Positions 40,439-52,236 of a stretch of DNA of 64,000 nt are shown here, one piece after another. Each line of letters starts with the position of its first letter. Positions within the stretch are counted from its first letter, which is position 1. The translations under genes and the position numbers were made by a program. The stretch is from Agarophyton chilense (lineage: Eukaryota; Rhodophyta; Florideophyceae; Gracilariales; Gracilariaceae): contig JARGXX010000095.1 of assembly GCA_030374765.1 (NCBI GenBank), positions 1,612,001 through 1,676,000 of the forward strand. Direction: 5' to 3'. The notes beneath the pieces are model-generated. The model searched no databases. It was not told the DNA's origin and saw only the letters and a list, made by a program, of their open reading frames with translations.

Positions 40439-43400
40439 TTACCCCACCTGGGCTTTAACAACCGATGTCGGGATTCCCGTCCGCGTTCTGTGGTGATATA
40501 ACACCTCCTTCGAACGTGGGAGATGTTCCATCGGCTCATCCGAATCCCATTCGGGCCCTAAACCGTACCAACGGACAAGGTATTGAAAATAACCATCCGG
40601 ATGGTATGAGTGCTCCACTATGTGGTCGACCACGAACTCCTTCTCGTAGACTTCCCGCCCTTGCGGTGTACGCGTCACCGGACCAAACCGGGGTACGTCC
40701 GCAGGAGCGTTTGGGCTACTGTGCCCTTCCCCCGAGGGGTCCATGGGTTGGCGTTGCCTTTAAATGCCCTGGGTAGGGGAACCAACCGGGTTCCGGGTTG
40801 CATTGGCCGCTTGGCGGGTTTCTTCCGCCAAGGCGTCATGACGAAGAGCGTCAGTTCGACGGCTTCGGCCGGAGGCCTTCCCGTGGGGCAATTCTCCCAT
40901 TTTTTGAGTCGGAATGCTTTCCGAGAGTTCTCATGCAGAGGCCACCCTTCGGGGGAACGCGTAATCATCCCAACGTTGGGTTCCGCGGTCGCGTTCCGCG
41001 AGTCGTCGGGGTGAAATCCGTCGCGACGGTGCTGAACTTGACGCGGGAGGCGGTTTCATCACGGGGCGTCGTGCCTTGCCGGGTGAGCCGCCTTGGGCGT
41101 TGATTGGCGTATCTCCCGAGCCGGGTGTCGTCTGGTCACGTGACACGTCCGGCTGATGGCTGGGAGTACTCCGCGCAGTGCTGCGTTCAGCCTCTTCACG
41201 TGAGGGCGTGTGCAACGGCGCTGCCGGTATGTCTGCTCGCTTGGGCGACAAAGTACCGCGACGGGCGTGCAACTCCGGGTAAACCGTGCCTTTCTCACCA
41301 ACGGGGGGCGAAGTGCACGGCGAGGAACCCCTGCGGGGAGCGAGTTCGTCCTCAACTATCCCTTTCGAGGGTTCAACTTCACTCGGCGACGAGGTGCTTC
41401 CGTCCTTGACGAGCACATTCTCCGGGGTGACCGGTGCGCCTTCGACAACGCGGTCGGGGTCAACCGAGACACTCGGAGTGCGTCCGCCACTGCGCGCGGG
41501 TTCTGAACCAGCATCAAGCGTGCTGGGTGTGAATCTCCCGTCTGCTACGGTGTGCTTGCCCGGCTTAGCCGGTGTGTCCTGCCGTACAGTACGAGGGACC
41601 ACTTCCGATCGATTCGGCCTAGAGGGGCCTGCGAGGGCGTGCTCTAAGTTTTTCAGCGTAGCTGGTGTCGACGAACCGTGACCCACGGGCTGCGGGTCAA
41701 CGCTCGACGGCATAGCCGGTCCAGTATCGCGAGGGCGAACAGCATCCTGCGACGATTTCGGTTTCGCTTCGGCGAGAGGGTTTCCACTACGTGGTGCGTC
41801 CTGTCGGGTAGAGTCCCCGTGGGGAGTGCGATCAGACGCAGAGGCGGTGGCGCTTCCCATAGAGGGTTCCGCAACGGCTGTAGCGCGCAAATGCGGAGAT
41901 GGCATGTCGGTAGACGGGACGTCCGGATCACCGTTGTTCTCGCTGGTGTGCCCAGGAGTCCGTGCACCACGGTTGTCATGACGCGACGAAGCGGTTTCCG
42001 TCTCTCGACGAGAGTTATGAGCCTCCTCCCCTTCCTGAGACGGAGCGGCATGGGGAGTGGTTGAAACGCCCAACGGGCGGGGGTAGACACCGCGCCGTGG
42101 CGTGAGAGAAGAGAGGCCACTCTGGCCTTGGTCCGATAAGATCGGCAACTCAGAGAGTCCCCGGGTAGGGTGTGGTAACGCAGAAGGTCTGGAAACCACG
42201 GCAGTGGGCTGAGCCACTGTTGTGTGCCGAGCACCATCATCCTCAGAGAGGGATTGTTGACCCATTTCGGTCACTTCCAACGTCGGTGGCGGGGGTTTCT
42301 CTGAATCGTCTGAGACGAGCAATGCGTCAATATCATCATCCGATTCCGGGCTTTCGTTCCATTTATCGTGTAACCAATCCGGGTCCCCCGGTGTTCCATC
42401 GTCTACGACGAAGCAAGGTATATCCTCGTCATTGACGGCTAGAGCTTCCCCATTCGTGGGTAAACGCGAGAGCGCGTCCGCTTGCGCGTTCTGAGTGCCC
42501 TTCTTGTAGATCACTTCAAAGTCATATTTCGCGAGGCGGAGTCTCCAACGCATTAAGCGGCCTGACGGCTCCGAGATGGTCATGAGCCATCTTAGGGACG
42601 AGTGATCCGTGTAAACGGTAAAGTGCACACCCATGAGGTAGGGGCGGAGTGTAGAGAGGGCCCACACAACTGCGAGGCACTCCTTCTCCGACACGGAGTA
42701 GTTCCGCTCGTGGACATTGAGCGAATGGGACCAGTACCCAATTGGTTTGCGTTCTCCTTCGGGAGTAGTTTGAAAGAGCGCACAGCCTACCTGGTAGTCG
42801 CTAGAGTCTGTGTCTACGGAAAACGGTAGTCCGGGTTTCGGTAACGATAGAATCGGTGCTGATGTGACAGCCTCCCTAAGGGAGTTAAAAGCATCCGTCT
42901 GGGCGGACGTAAAGTGGTCCAGTTTAGGTGGTTGACCTTTCCGCAGAAGCGCGTTCAAGGGGGCCGCGATGTCAGCGAAGTTAGGGATAAACCGTCGGTA
43001 GACGTTGACCAATCCTAGAAAGGAGCGCAGTTCCGTCTGGGTAGCGGGTTCTTTTGCCTTGCGAAGGGACCTAACTCGAGCTTCCTCGATCATTACACGT
43101 CCAGGACGGATAATGTGCCCGAGATACTTCACAGTATCGGTAAAGAACTCACATTTCCTCAGTTTGAGGGTTATTCCAGCATCACGTAGCGTGGTCATTA
43201 TGTCCCTGAAATGGGTGAGATGGTCATCCAGATTGACTGAGAATACAATGATATCGTCCAGATAGACGAGGCAAGTACGCCACTTAAAGCGGGCCAACAA
43301 AATGTCGATAGCACGCTGAAAGGTAGCGGGAGCATTGGTTAGACCAAAAGGCATCCGTTTAAAACGGTAGAGTCCCGAGTGACAGACAAACGCAGTCTTA

Positions 43401-44914
43401 TCTTGGTCCTCCTCCCTAACGGGAACCTGCCAATATCCCCAATTGGCGTCCAAAGCCGTGAACACGGTAGCAGTGCCGAGAGAGTCGATGTACTCATCCA
43501 TTCGTGGGATCGGATACACGTCCTTGACGGTAACATCGTTCAAGCGACGGTAGTCGATGCAAAAGCGCCAGGACCCATCGGGTTTCGGAGCCAGTACCAC
43601 TGGGGATGCCCACGGCGACTGAGCCGGCTCGATCACTCCAGCTCGGAGCATTTTGTCCACTTGGAACTGTTCCTCTTCTCGAGCCTTGGGGCCTGCCCTG
43701 TAAGGGTGTTGAGCCACCGGTCGGGTGTTCGGCAATAAATCTATCCGGTGTTCCGTTGTATTTATCTCACCAAGAAAGCCATCCCACATTGTGGTAAACT
43801 CCCGTAACATCTCACGCAGACTTTCACGGTGTGACCCCGGTACATGACCGAGGTCGAGTTCCTCGAGTTCTTTCACGGGGTCTACCCGGTCGTAACTCGT
43901 CGGAACGGGCTTCTTTTCTGTTTCGGCAAGTTGCGATTCCGAATCATTCGGTGATTGGACGGCAGATTCCTCCCCCTCCTTAGAGTGAACGAGACCGAGG
44001 ACTTCGGCAGCGGTCAGCCTAGTGGGGACCATCGCGGTGGGGTGAGGCATTACCGATCCAATATCTTGGTTTTTCACCAGTGACTGGGGGGTGGAGCCCA
44101 GATTGGCAACGAGCACGGTGACCGGCTTGTCTGGGACAATCTGCGCGACTCCATTCGCCACGGCGAGTTGATATCCATCGTACAGAGATGAGAGAGGCTG
44201 AATGACTCGTAAACCGTGTTGACGGGAAGTGACACGCACCCATACTTGGGACTCTGGCGGGATTCGGACAGACGCAAACACGCGGAGCTTGGTAGACTCC
44301 CGAGAAGCGGGTGGAGGTTCCTGCGCGGCAGGGAGCGGTACGTGCTTCTTGGAGGCACGCCGCAGCCGAAGACGGACAATCGGGACCGACGAGCCGTCTT
44401 CCATCTCAAAACGCTTTAAGCGGGGCCTTATGGCGTCAACGAATCTGTCACAGAAGTCACATCCCAAGATGATGGGGACAGCCAATTTCCGGCATACAAT
44501 AAAGTCGAGTTTCACCACGAAGGAGCCCAAGCGAACGACGAGAGCGACGGTTCCAACCGTTGACAACGGGTTGTTATTCGCGTCCGCGACGTCGGGCGCC
44601 ACGCCAAGGCGGATCTGAGACCGCAAGGGCGGGGGCAGCAGCGACTCCACGATGAAATTCGGACCAGCACCTGTGTCCAAAACAGTAAGGACTCGAACCA
44701 TAAACTGGGTAGAAAGGCCAAGGTAGGCATACACCTTGTAATTGCGCTTGGCCATTACTAAGACTCTATCCGGGAACCGGCGGTTAAGAACACGTTTCCA
44801 CGGTCGACGTAGAACACCAAAGTGTTCAAAGTCCACGTCTGAGACGGCCTGTTTCCTCGTGAGGATTGTGACCGGGGAGCGAGGCGGAGACGCCTCGGGC
44901 GTCGTCAACCTCAC
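40439..44914 (-). CDS. pol region of the nested gypsy element
   Basis: Minus-strand domains in order: aspartic protease (VLTVLDTGAGPNFIV), reverse transcriptase (FCIDYRRLNDVTVKD, MPFGLTNAPATFQRA, CLVYLDDIIVFS), RNase H (SVSEKECLAVVWALSTLRPY, YTDHSSLRWLM), then about 500 residues rich in Pro, Ser, Thr and charged residues, and a chromodomain-like end (FQYLVRWYGLGPEWDSDEPM, 40,744-40,439). I did not recognise an integrase core between RNase H and chromodomain. The frame follows gag closely; gypsy elements commonly use read-through or frameshifting between the two. Confidence 0.85.
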
Positions 44915-44952
44915 TGTTGGGGACGCCTCTCCCGAAGGGGAGACTCCCGAAA

Positions 44953-46452
44953 TCAGTTTTCCTGAGTCCCATCCGCCTGGGGCGGGGCCTCAGAATCCTG
45001 AACCACTAGCAATGGGGCGCCAGCGGCGGGGTTTGAAGGAACGGGGCGGTGGTCGGGAGCCTGCTCGGCAGGGTAAAGCAACGCATTGCGCGGTTTCGCC
45101 TCCGGAATACTCCGTGGAAACTCGATCTTCGCTCGAAGATACGACGTCATCGGAACAATCCGCTTTTCCACTGGGGTCAACGCCTCATAATTACCGATTA
45201 CTCGGGCTACTTCCCTCATGGTGAGGATACAGTCCGGTGAAATGTGACCGTGTTCGTAGCATATGTGGCATATGAGTCCCGGGAGTGAGGGCTGCAAACC
45301 GGAGCGAGCATCCGTGAACTTCCCCGCTTGGAGGGTATCCTTCCATCCAGGGCGACTCTGTCGGAGCGCACCGTTTGAATACGGGATGCGAGGTCCGTGA
45401 ACACGGGGAGAGTCTGCATACAGCAGGGGTCCATCCTGGGCCGTGTCATATGAGTCGTCCGTCGTAGACGGTAGTTCGGTTGTCGGGACCGAATGGATAT
45501 CGCTTCGGGCGAAGTGTACGTTGTCGTACTCCTGTTGGGGGCGCTCAATCGCAACAAGCGATAGGGATGGCGACTTCGTTTCCATCACCAACGCCTTGGC
45601 GGTTCGCGACCTATGTCCGGGGGCACGAGCTCTTAAAGCGTCACCTTCCGCTTGCGCGTGTTGGACCAACTCCAGATACGTGGTCTTCCTTCGGTCTTCC
45701 CGGTAACGGGCCACGAGTGTTCGGATAGCGGGGTTCAGTCCATCGATGAACATGGTGCAGCGCTCTCCGGCGGAGTGTACGTTCCCACTACGGTGGAAAG
45801 CCTTGTTCAGGCGCACCGAGAATTCGGTTTCCGTTTCTCTAGACTTCTGGCGCGTATCGCGAAGAGCGAGAATGGCCGACTGAATCGCGTGATTAGTGGC
45901 GTAGGACCTCAAGAGGTATTGTACTGCTTCTGGCCAGCAGGTTACCCCTCCTTCGCAGGCTCTAGACAAACCTCTTACAGAGTTGTATTGATCCTCGGCG
46001 AGGCCTTTCATAAAGTACGGGAGTGCAATAAACGCCTGTCCTTCGGTCATACCGAGAATATCCGCTTCGGCGACGAACCTCGCAAGGAAATCCAACACCA
46101 AAATGGGGTCTTCTCCAGAAAAGCTCTTGTTCCTGAGGGACAGTTGCATACGCTTTATGCAATCCTTCACTCTACCCGTGCCACGGGGCGTGCGATCCAA
46201 AGAGGAGTTCTCTAGCCGATAGTATCGGTAAGAAACCAACTTCTTGTACAGGGGGTTGGTGCATTTCAGCTCCTTCAACCCGGAGTGTTTCCTTCCCTTC
46301 TCGCGGGCGCGGATCACACCTTGAGTGGCAGACGACCGTTTAGAACGGGATGAACGCCTGCGATGGCCATCGTCAGAAGACGAATCTGACGAGTCCGACC
46401 CATTTGAATGGTGAGAGCCACGCGACGAACGTGAGGAGTTGGACGTATACAC
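44953..46452 (-). CDS. gag of the nested gypsy element
   Basis: About 499 codons: a Ser/Arg-rich N terminus, a capsid-like helical region (IKRMQLSLRNKSFSGEDPIL ... FIDGLNPAIRTLVARYRED), and a CCHC knuckle CHICYEHGHISPDC near the C terminus. The frame opens without an ATG, next to the LTR, so the true start is uncertain. Confidence 0.8.
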   Translation of the reverse strand: MYTSNSSRSSRGSHHSNGSDSSDSSSDDGHRRRSSRSKRSSATQGVIRAREKGRKHSGLKELKCTNPLYKKLVSYRYYRLENSSLDRTPRGTGRVKDCIKRMQLSLRNKSFSGEDPILVLDFLARFVAEADILGMTEGQAFIALPYFMKGLAEDQYNSVRGLSRACEGGVTCWPEAVQYLLRSYATNHAIQSAILALRDTRQKSRETETEFSVRLNKAFHRSGNVHSAGERCTMFIDGLNPAIRTLVARYREDRRKTTYLELVQHAQAEGDALRARAPGHRSRTAKALVMETKSPSLSLVAIERPQQEYDNVHFARSDIHSVPTTELPSTTDDSYDTAQDGPLLYADSPRVHGPRIPYSNGALRQSRPGWKDTLQAGKFTDARSGLQPSLPGLICHICYEHGHISPDCILTMREVARVIGNYEALTPVEKRIVPMTSYLRAKIEFPRSIPEAKPRNALLYPAEQAPDHRPVPSNPAAGAPLLVVQDSEAPPQADGTQEN

Positions 46453-46918
46453 GCTAACAGCGGTGAGTCTCCTGTTGACGCAGGGTGGATAAGTCTACCG
46501 TTAGTAACGCGGCTTCTCCTCCGTAGAGTGTGGAAGACTCGCGAAAGCGGAAAAAGACTTAGAGCCAAGAACCCTGGTTGGGGAGGTTTAACGAGTGTCA
46601 GGACGAGATCGCCCTGGCACTATATAGTGTAGAATACTGTAGAGAGCTCCCTAACCTAGTGTAATAAAGCTAAATAAATAGAGAAATATCCAGCTATGCT
46701 GTGCCAACCTGTCCTGGGCCATCCGTGGTACACGTGGGTAAGTCACACCCGAATCGGGGCCACGGCGCACGGCCGCCGGTGCACTTCGCGTACAACGCGT
46801 ATATACCTGGCTACGCCAGCCCGCTAGTAGCGGTATTACTCATAGATCTCACAAGTATCGCCCGAGGCGGAAAAACAACCAAATCCTGGAAAACGGCCCT
46901 CACGAGAGTTGCACTTCA
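46448..46918 (-). repeat. 5' LTR copy of the nested gypsy element
   Basis: 471 bases almost identical to the right-hand part of 37,494-38,286 and ending in the same GTTGCACTTCA. gag abuts it directly. Confidence 0.88.
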
Positions 46919-48196
46919 AACTTCATCAAAAAGCGCGCTTTATACAGATAAAAGCGTTCCACCGGCCGTTCTGCGTCATTATCCTCAGCCAAAAAGAGTA
47001 GAAGTAAGCGAGAACTATGCCGTAACACTTCATCTTGTGAGAAAATTGTAAAAACTCTAAATTTGCCTCTATTAAGATCTACACTATTGCGTGAAGTCAA
47101 CTGTCAAACTTTGTTCAAGTACACGAAAATGAGGATTTTTTTTACAATATAATAACAAGAAGAATGAAGTTGAATGGTGTGCTCAAAAAATAGTTTTTAT
47201 CTTTTCCGACGAAAAAAAGTTTAATTTTGATGGTCCAGATTGCTATAAAATTTATTGGCATGATCTACGAAAAGAAAAGAAAGAATTTGTGACCAGTCAT
47301 TTAGGAGGCGCATCAGTAATGGCTTGGGCTAGAAACTCTACAAAAGATGCAACTGATCTGGCTCTTGTTGAAACTACAATAAACTCTGCCAAGTATGCTG
47401 AGGTTCAAGGATACTATCTTTTATCTTTTCTATACTGTATGCACGGAGAAAAATTCATTTTTCAGGAAGATAATGCACCTGTGCAAAAGTCCAAATTTAT
47501 GAAAGAGTGGTTCAATAATCTGAATATTTCGGTTATGGAATAGCCTGAGTGCTCTCCTGACCTCAATCCTATCGAAAACATTTGGGGCCCGAATGGTTTA
47601 TGGGCAAAGAAGGCAATTTGATACAATTTGTGATCTAAAAAGTTGTATCAAAGATTGCTGGGAAAAGATTGACAGTAATGCTATCAGTCTTTTTATAGAA
47701 TCAATGTCGAAGCGTTGTATAAGCGTTAAACAGGCTAAAGCTAGAACAAAATACCGAACTCGCATTTTAGTAGTTATGATGCAATAAAGGTTCCGTTTTC
47801 GAAACGTTTTTACTTCAATTTTTGTAACACTGAGTTCGTTGGCTGTACTGTAGCCAAAACGTCAATTCCCGGAAATTTTGGGGATGGAATACGTTTTTGA
47901 AAGACTTGCCATATTTACATACACCCTGCTGTATCTCGGCGCCGCTCAACATACGCGTCGCGTGCACGCCGAGCGTTGCGCTGCCGTGCAATCCCATTGG
48001 TGCGTTTCGCCGCGCGCCACGTTTTCCTGATTTGTAGTCTTCTTCGGCCTCGCCCAGTCGCCACTGCGCGTTCCCGATCGCTTCGCCCCCGCCGCCCTTT
48101 CTTGCGCCGCCTTCAGCTGCTATCGCCATGGCTCGTATCGCCTTCCCCACGGAAACTTTCCAAGGATATTGCACCCCACACTAAGCTTTGCTCTCG

Positions 48197-50743
48197 CTAC
48201 AGCCCTTGTAATACCGACAGAGACCAACACCCCACCTCGGAATCGTCATCCGCAACCGGTGCCTCCATCAACTCCATCCGCTCCTCGGTGCCCAACTCCT
48301 CCATGCCCTCCTCCTTGGCATCCCTCCCCCCGACCCCCACCCCGGCTTCCCGCAAACTGGCCTCAGCGCTTGCGTCCAGCAATTGCTGCAATTCATCCGC
48401 AAGCAAAGGCTCCTCCAGCTCCCCGAGCGCGCTCACTCCGAACGCCGCCCGCGCCTCATCCCGTGGCGCCGTTGCCGCCTTCTTGCCGCCGCCTTCCCCA
48501 ACACCCTTTTCTTCGCCCCCGCGCTGTTTGCCCCCAAACCACTCGTGCTCTGCCCCAAACAACGCCTCATCGAGCTCGAGTGATTCCAAAATCGACCCCT
48601 TCGTGCCCACTTCTTGCACGCCGCCCGCAAACAGCGCCGCAACACCCTCACTTGCTCCGCGTTGCGCCGCCACACCCTCGCCCACCGTCTTCACCGTCTT
48701 GTGCCCACCTTGAGCACCACCCTCTGCCATCCTCCCCTTGGCGCCCACATAATCTCCGCCCTCCACACCCCCACCGCACTTCTCCCCCAAACATGCGCCC
48801 ACGCGTGGCGCACGCTCCTCACAGTGCGCTGCGCCACCGCACGCATGGCCTTGGCCTTGCTCACGCCCAACCACCGCACGCCCCGGCGCCACCCCATGCT
48901 CTTCCTGTACCCCAAGCGCATCCATCTCCGGCTTTCCAACGTCGACGCCCACAGCCCCGGGTGCCGCATTGCCCGTTTCCTCCTTGGCATTGCCCTGCTG
49001 TGCCGCCCCGCTGTGGCGTATCATCTCGCGAATGTCCCCGCCATGCCTCTGCATCTGGGCCACAAGCTCCTGTTTGCTTCTGGCCAACACCACTCTTTCT
49101 TCCGTCCTCGCTTTCTTCGGCTTGGGGCCGATCTCGTCCTTTCGGTGGCGTTTGGTGATCCTTTTCACCCTTCCCTTCTTCTTTGGCACACGCTCGGCGC
49201 CGCGCCTGCTGTCGCCCATCGGCGCAGGCAATGCTAGGCTGCCAGCACCACCAGCTGCAGCAGCAGCACCCGTGCTCAAGCCGTGGTGCCATTCGGCGAG
49301 CGGCTGCTGCGCCACAGCCGTGCTCAAGCCTTGGTGCCCCTGCGCGAGCGGCTGCTGCGCCACAGCCATGCTCAAGCCTTGGTGCCCCTCGGCGAGCGGG
49401 TTTTGCGCCACCGCCTTGCCGCCCGACGTAATTGGCACAGCAATCGGCCTGGGCTCGCCCAGTGGCGCACGACTACAGGCTGCTGTCTTCTCGGCCTCTT
49501 CGGAGCCGTTGGCAACCGGCTCACCACCACTGCTTTTCTTCTTTCTGTGGTTCATCAGCTTCAACCTGCGCCGCTTTGATGTGCGGTTGTAGATGGCGCA
49601 CTGAGCGTAAGGCGGGCACTCATCTCGGCAGTGTGTGCAGAGCCACCCGCCAGCTCCCGCATTTCGGACTGCCTCTTTGTCCCACTTGTGCGTCTCGAAG
49701 CATTTGTGGCAGATTACTTTCCTGCATCTCGCCTGAAGCAGGTTTCCACACTTGAAATGCGGGAATTCCGGATCAGGGCGCCGCGAGCAGATGTGACAAT
49801 ACTGGCTCGGAGTTGGTTGCGAGTATGTCCTAGGCTTCCGCTTTGTCCCGCGGCGCCCGGCACTCTGGGCCTCGGAAGCCGTTTCACGAGCCTTTTCCCC
49901 CGCGCTGCCGACGCTCTCCTTGCTGTCAGCGGGACGAATGTCCGAGAGCGTCGCTGACGGTTCCACGGGAATCGACGGCACCGAAAAGTGGAAGGAGTCA
50001 CCCTGCGTGGACTGATCCGGGTGCGCCGGGGAGCCCTGTTGCTTGTAGGGTCCCGTGTGCGGCCTAGTGGCCCCGGTCGCCACTGCAGTGGCCTGCCCGT
50101 TTCCCACGACGATGGCTTCGCCAACTTGAGCTCTCTCGTCGGGCTTGTACACTTGGGCGGCCGCCATCCGCATGTTGCCGGAAGCTAGTGGGGTGGGGGC
50201 TACAGCAGCTGGCGCGTAGTTGCCAGCGAGCCGCGTCAGCACCCCGTGCGTGTCCGCTTGGAGAACGGCGTCGTAAATTGATGGCTGCGGCTGTGGGATG
50301 GACACATTGCCCGTGCTCAAGTGGCCCACGTTTGCCGGCTGCTCACCAAGACTTGGCGTCGAGCTCGCGCCATAACCGAAATGAACTGGCGGCGTGAGGC
50401 CTCGGAACATCAAGTGCCCATCAAGCTGAGAGCCGCCGAACAATCCACTCACGCCTGGCAGCACAATGGTGTCGTTGGGGTGGCTGAGCTGGATGGATTG
50501 CCACCCCATCCCAAGCAACGGAGGGTGCCCATTATGGCTGATGGGATCAATGACGCCGGTTGCAGCTGGGTCAACGCTTCTGCCCGGAATGACCATCGGG
50601 TCCTTGACTGTCGAAGGATTAGGGACAAAATAAGCATTTGGAGGTTGGGCGTTGTGACCAACAGCCACCGGGTTCGAGGGGCGCATGCCCTGGCCGTCGG
50701 TAGATCCCGCGGGGGTAGCCGTCCAGTTCCAGCTGTTTTCCAT
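48197..50743 (-). CDS. zf-4CXXC_R1 (CDCA7-type) zinc-finger protein, right copy
   Basis: 848 residues, start ATG at 50,743, same domains as the left copy: YCHICSRRPDPEF ... VICHKCFETHKW ... WLCTHCRDECPPYAQC, basic cluster, three 16-residue repeats, long disordered tail. It differs from the left copy at about ten residues, for example GAGGWLC for GAGEWLC next to the zinc site and changes in the third repeat. All zinc-ligand cysteines are kept in both. Its 3' end lies about 350 bases from the Tc1 element. Both copies appear intact, so either or both may be expressed. Confidence 0.7.
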   Translation of the reverse strand: MENSWNWTATPAGSTDGQGMRPSNPVAVGHNAQPPNAYFVPNPSTVKDPMVIPGRSVDPAATGVIDPISHNGHPPLLGMGWQSIQLSHPNDTIVLPGVSGLFGGSQLDGHLMFRGLTPPVHFGYGASSTPSLGEQPANVGHLSTGNVSIPQPQPSIYDAVLQADTHGVLTRLAGNYAPAAVAPTPLASGNMRMAAAQVYKPDERAQVGEAIVVGNGQATAVATGATRPHTGPYKQQGSPAHPDQSTQGDSFHFSVPSIPVEPSATLSDIRPADSKESVGSAGEKARETASEAQSAGRRGTKRKPRTYSQPTPSQYCHICSRRPDPEFPHFKCGNLLQARCRKVICHKCFETHKWDKEAVRNAGAGGWLCTHCRDECPPYAQCAIYNRTSKRRRLKLMNHRKKKSSGGEPVANGSEEAEKTAACSRAPLGEPRPIAVPITSGGKAVAQNPLAEGHQGLSMAVAQQPLAQGHQGLSTAVAQQPLAEWHHGLSTGAAAAAGGAGSLALPAPMGDSRRGAERVPKKKGRVKRITKRHRKDEIGPKPKKARTEERVVLARSKQELVAQMQRHGGDIREMIRHSGAAQQGNAKEETGNAAPGAVGVDVGKPEMDALGVQEEHGVAPGRAVVGREQGQGHACGGAAHCEERAPRVGACLGEKCGGGVEGGDYVGAKGRMAEGGAQGGHKTVKTVGEGVAAQRGASEGVAALFAGGVQEVGTKGSILESLELDEALFGAEHEWFGGKQRGGEEKGVGEGGGKKAATAPRDEARAAFGVSALGELEEPLLADELQQLLDASAEASLREAGVGVGGRDAKEEGMEELGTEERMELMEAPVADDDSEVGCWSLSVLQGL

Positions 50744-51616
50744 CTCAACAAACACCAATGCTCACAGCGTTTTCGGACGTGGAATGCTTTTCTCAATGCC
50801 AAGAAGATTATCAATACCCACAAGGATACAGAGCAACCACTAGAAATGCGAATAGTTGAATGGGCGGAAACTTTCCCAGCCTGGAGCACTCAAAGACGAA
50901 CAGATGTGGATGCTGCTCGCGTCCGATGGGTGGGGAGAGGAAGGTCGGAAGAAGGGCGACCCATCGCCTCTAAATAGATAACAGAAGGGAGGGGTTTCGG
51001 GAGGAAACTGAGCTCGACTCTCATGAATCGGAGAGTGCGGCAATTCAGTTGACGTACTATGTCAAAGTGCATTCTCTTCTTCTGAAAGTCCTCGTGGCGC
51101 ATTGACCGTTGACCAATGGCGAGCAAAATTCCCTGTCTGTAGCTCCTCGCCGTGAGAGAACAACGGGAGAGAAGGTACAACCAACGGCTATGGTGAGGGG
51201 GAAAAGGCAGACAAGGAACCATTAGCGTACGTCGTGAATCGCAAAACATGGACCATGTGCCGTGAATCGTAAACCCTGGGCTGAGAATAAAGTTGTACTG
51301 TTTTGCTCCATTCCAAATTGTTGGGAGAGGAAGAAGCGTCAAAAGATATCAAGACATTATACCAGAAAAAGAGTTTCCAATCGCGAGAAAGACCGTACTG
51401 AGCGCAGAAAACATGCTCCTCCCGCCCCCTAGTACAGAATTAATGACAGGTCGAGCGAGCTCTTTGCATCAATAACCATGAGCTGCCGCCAGTAGCTGTT
51501 TCGCAACCTACCCTTCGCATGTCAGCGAGGTTGGGGATTTTCCGTTCAGTGAGATTTGCTACTTTGAAAGGACAAAATAAGCTGACACTTTGGAGTATCT
51601 CAAGCATATCACTCCC
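50744..51616. other. Intergenic region upstream of the zinc-finger gene, right arm
   Basis: Mirror of 18,692-19,564, with a few percent of differences. No coding frame is supported; it probably holds the promoter and 5' untranslated region. Confidence 0.4.
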
Positions 51617-52162
51617 CTAGCGCGCGGAGAGAAGCGAATGCATCGCAAACCGCCGCACTCTCTCTCGCAGTGTGTGTCGATCAAACGCACAGTGTACGCT
51701 TGTCCCTCTTGCCGAAGAAGACTCCAAAAGAGAGGATGAAACGCTGACATTGTTTTCAAAATCCTCCAGATTTGCTCTAGCAATCTGGCTTGGAAACCAC
51801 AAACCAAAACCGCAACGCAAAAACAGGCCGCTCGCCTCAAGGACGTTGGGATCAAGTGCAAGTGCCCCATATTCCAAAGATGTGCGATGAGGGTGTTGAT
51901 CGCTGTCCAACTCTTGTTTTCTAAGGTCCACTTTTTTGTTTGTTCTATAAACCTGCTTCCTGCACTGATCGACACACCAAACCCTGGCTTTGCAGCGAGT
52001 TGCTGTTTGCGTACGGCCGAGTCCGCCTGTTACGGGAGTGAATGGCGTTTCGGCGATCAAGCAGGCCCAGTGCCCACAAAACCAAGGAATATAGGGAGGG
52101 GTAAAGCATAATTGCTTTGCATTAGCAACAGTCACAACCACATCAGCCGTGAGTGTCATCAT
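51617..52162 (-). CDS. Conserved hypothetical protein, right copy
   Basis: 181 codons from ATG 52,162 (MMTLTADVVVTVANAKQ). It is the longer version of the frame at 18,197-18,691, with about 14 residue differences over the shared part. Cysteines in the N-terminal half (FCGHWACL, RCKARVWCVDQCRK) are conserved. No recognised family. The left copy has a stop in place of the Gln codon at residue 17, so this copy is closer to the ancestral form. Confidence 0.45.
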   Translation of the reverse strand: MMTLTADVVVTVANAKQLCFTPPYIPWFCGHWACLIAETPFTPVTGGLGRTQTATRCKARVWCVDQCRKQVYRTNKKVDLRKQELDSDQHPHRTSLEYGALALDPNVLEASGLFLRCGFGLWFPSQIARANLEDFENNVSVSSSLLESSSARGTSVHCAFDRHTLRERVRRFAMHSLLSAR

Positions 52163-52236
52163 CGCATAAAGTTAATTCAGTGATCCCCGAAGGAAAGCCC
52201 CAAAGGAAGGTTGGGGTTTCAGGTTAGTTTCCTGTA

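Larger units (their letters stand above)
37494..46918 (-). mobile_element. Ty3/gypsy chromodomain retrotransposon with long antisense ORF
   Basis: 9.4 kb with LTRs at both ends and the 5-base target duplication AACTT (37,489-37,493 and 46,919-46,923), inserted into the Tc1 transposase gene. Coding is on the minus strand: gag with CCHC knuckle, protease, reverse transcriptase, RNase H, a long disordered region and a chromodomain. The purine tract GAGGGGGATA on the minus strand directly before 38,286 marks that end as 3'. On the opposite strand, between the 3' LTR and the chromodomain, lies the 645-codon ORFx. The coding parts are long and open, so it looks young; the terminal repeats are of unequal length. 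Confidence 0.9.
37221..47850 (+). mobile_element. Tc1/mariner (DD34E) transposon carrying a nested gypsy element
   Basis: Ends CAGTGCGTTT (37,221) and ...GCTGTACTG (47,850) lie between target TA dinucleotides (37,219-37,220 and 47,851-47,852). The inner parts of the two ends share TTACAAAAACTG/TTACAAAAATTG. The transposase starts at ATG 37,369 with a helix-turn-helix (SEQLEFMELLGQGMILADIA). After the nested gypsy insertion (37,494-46,918) the catalytic part reads FSDEKKFN, FQEDNAPVQKS and CSPDLNPIENIWG, with 34 residues between the second D and the E. A stop codon stands where a Trp is expected before PECSPDL, and frame changes occur, so it is inactive. Without the insertion the element is about 1.2 kb. 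Confidence 0.85.
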
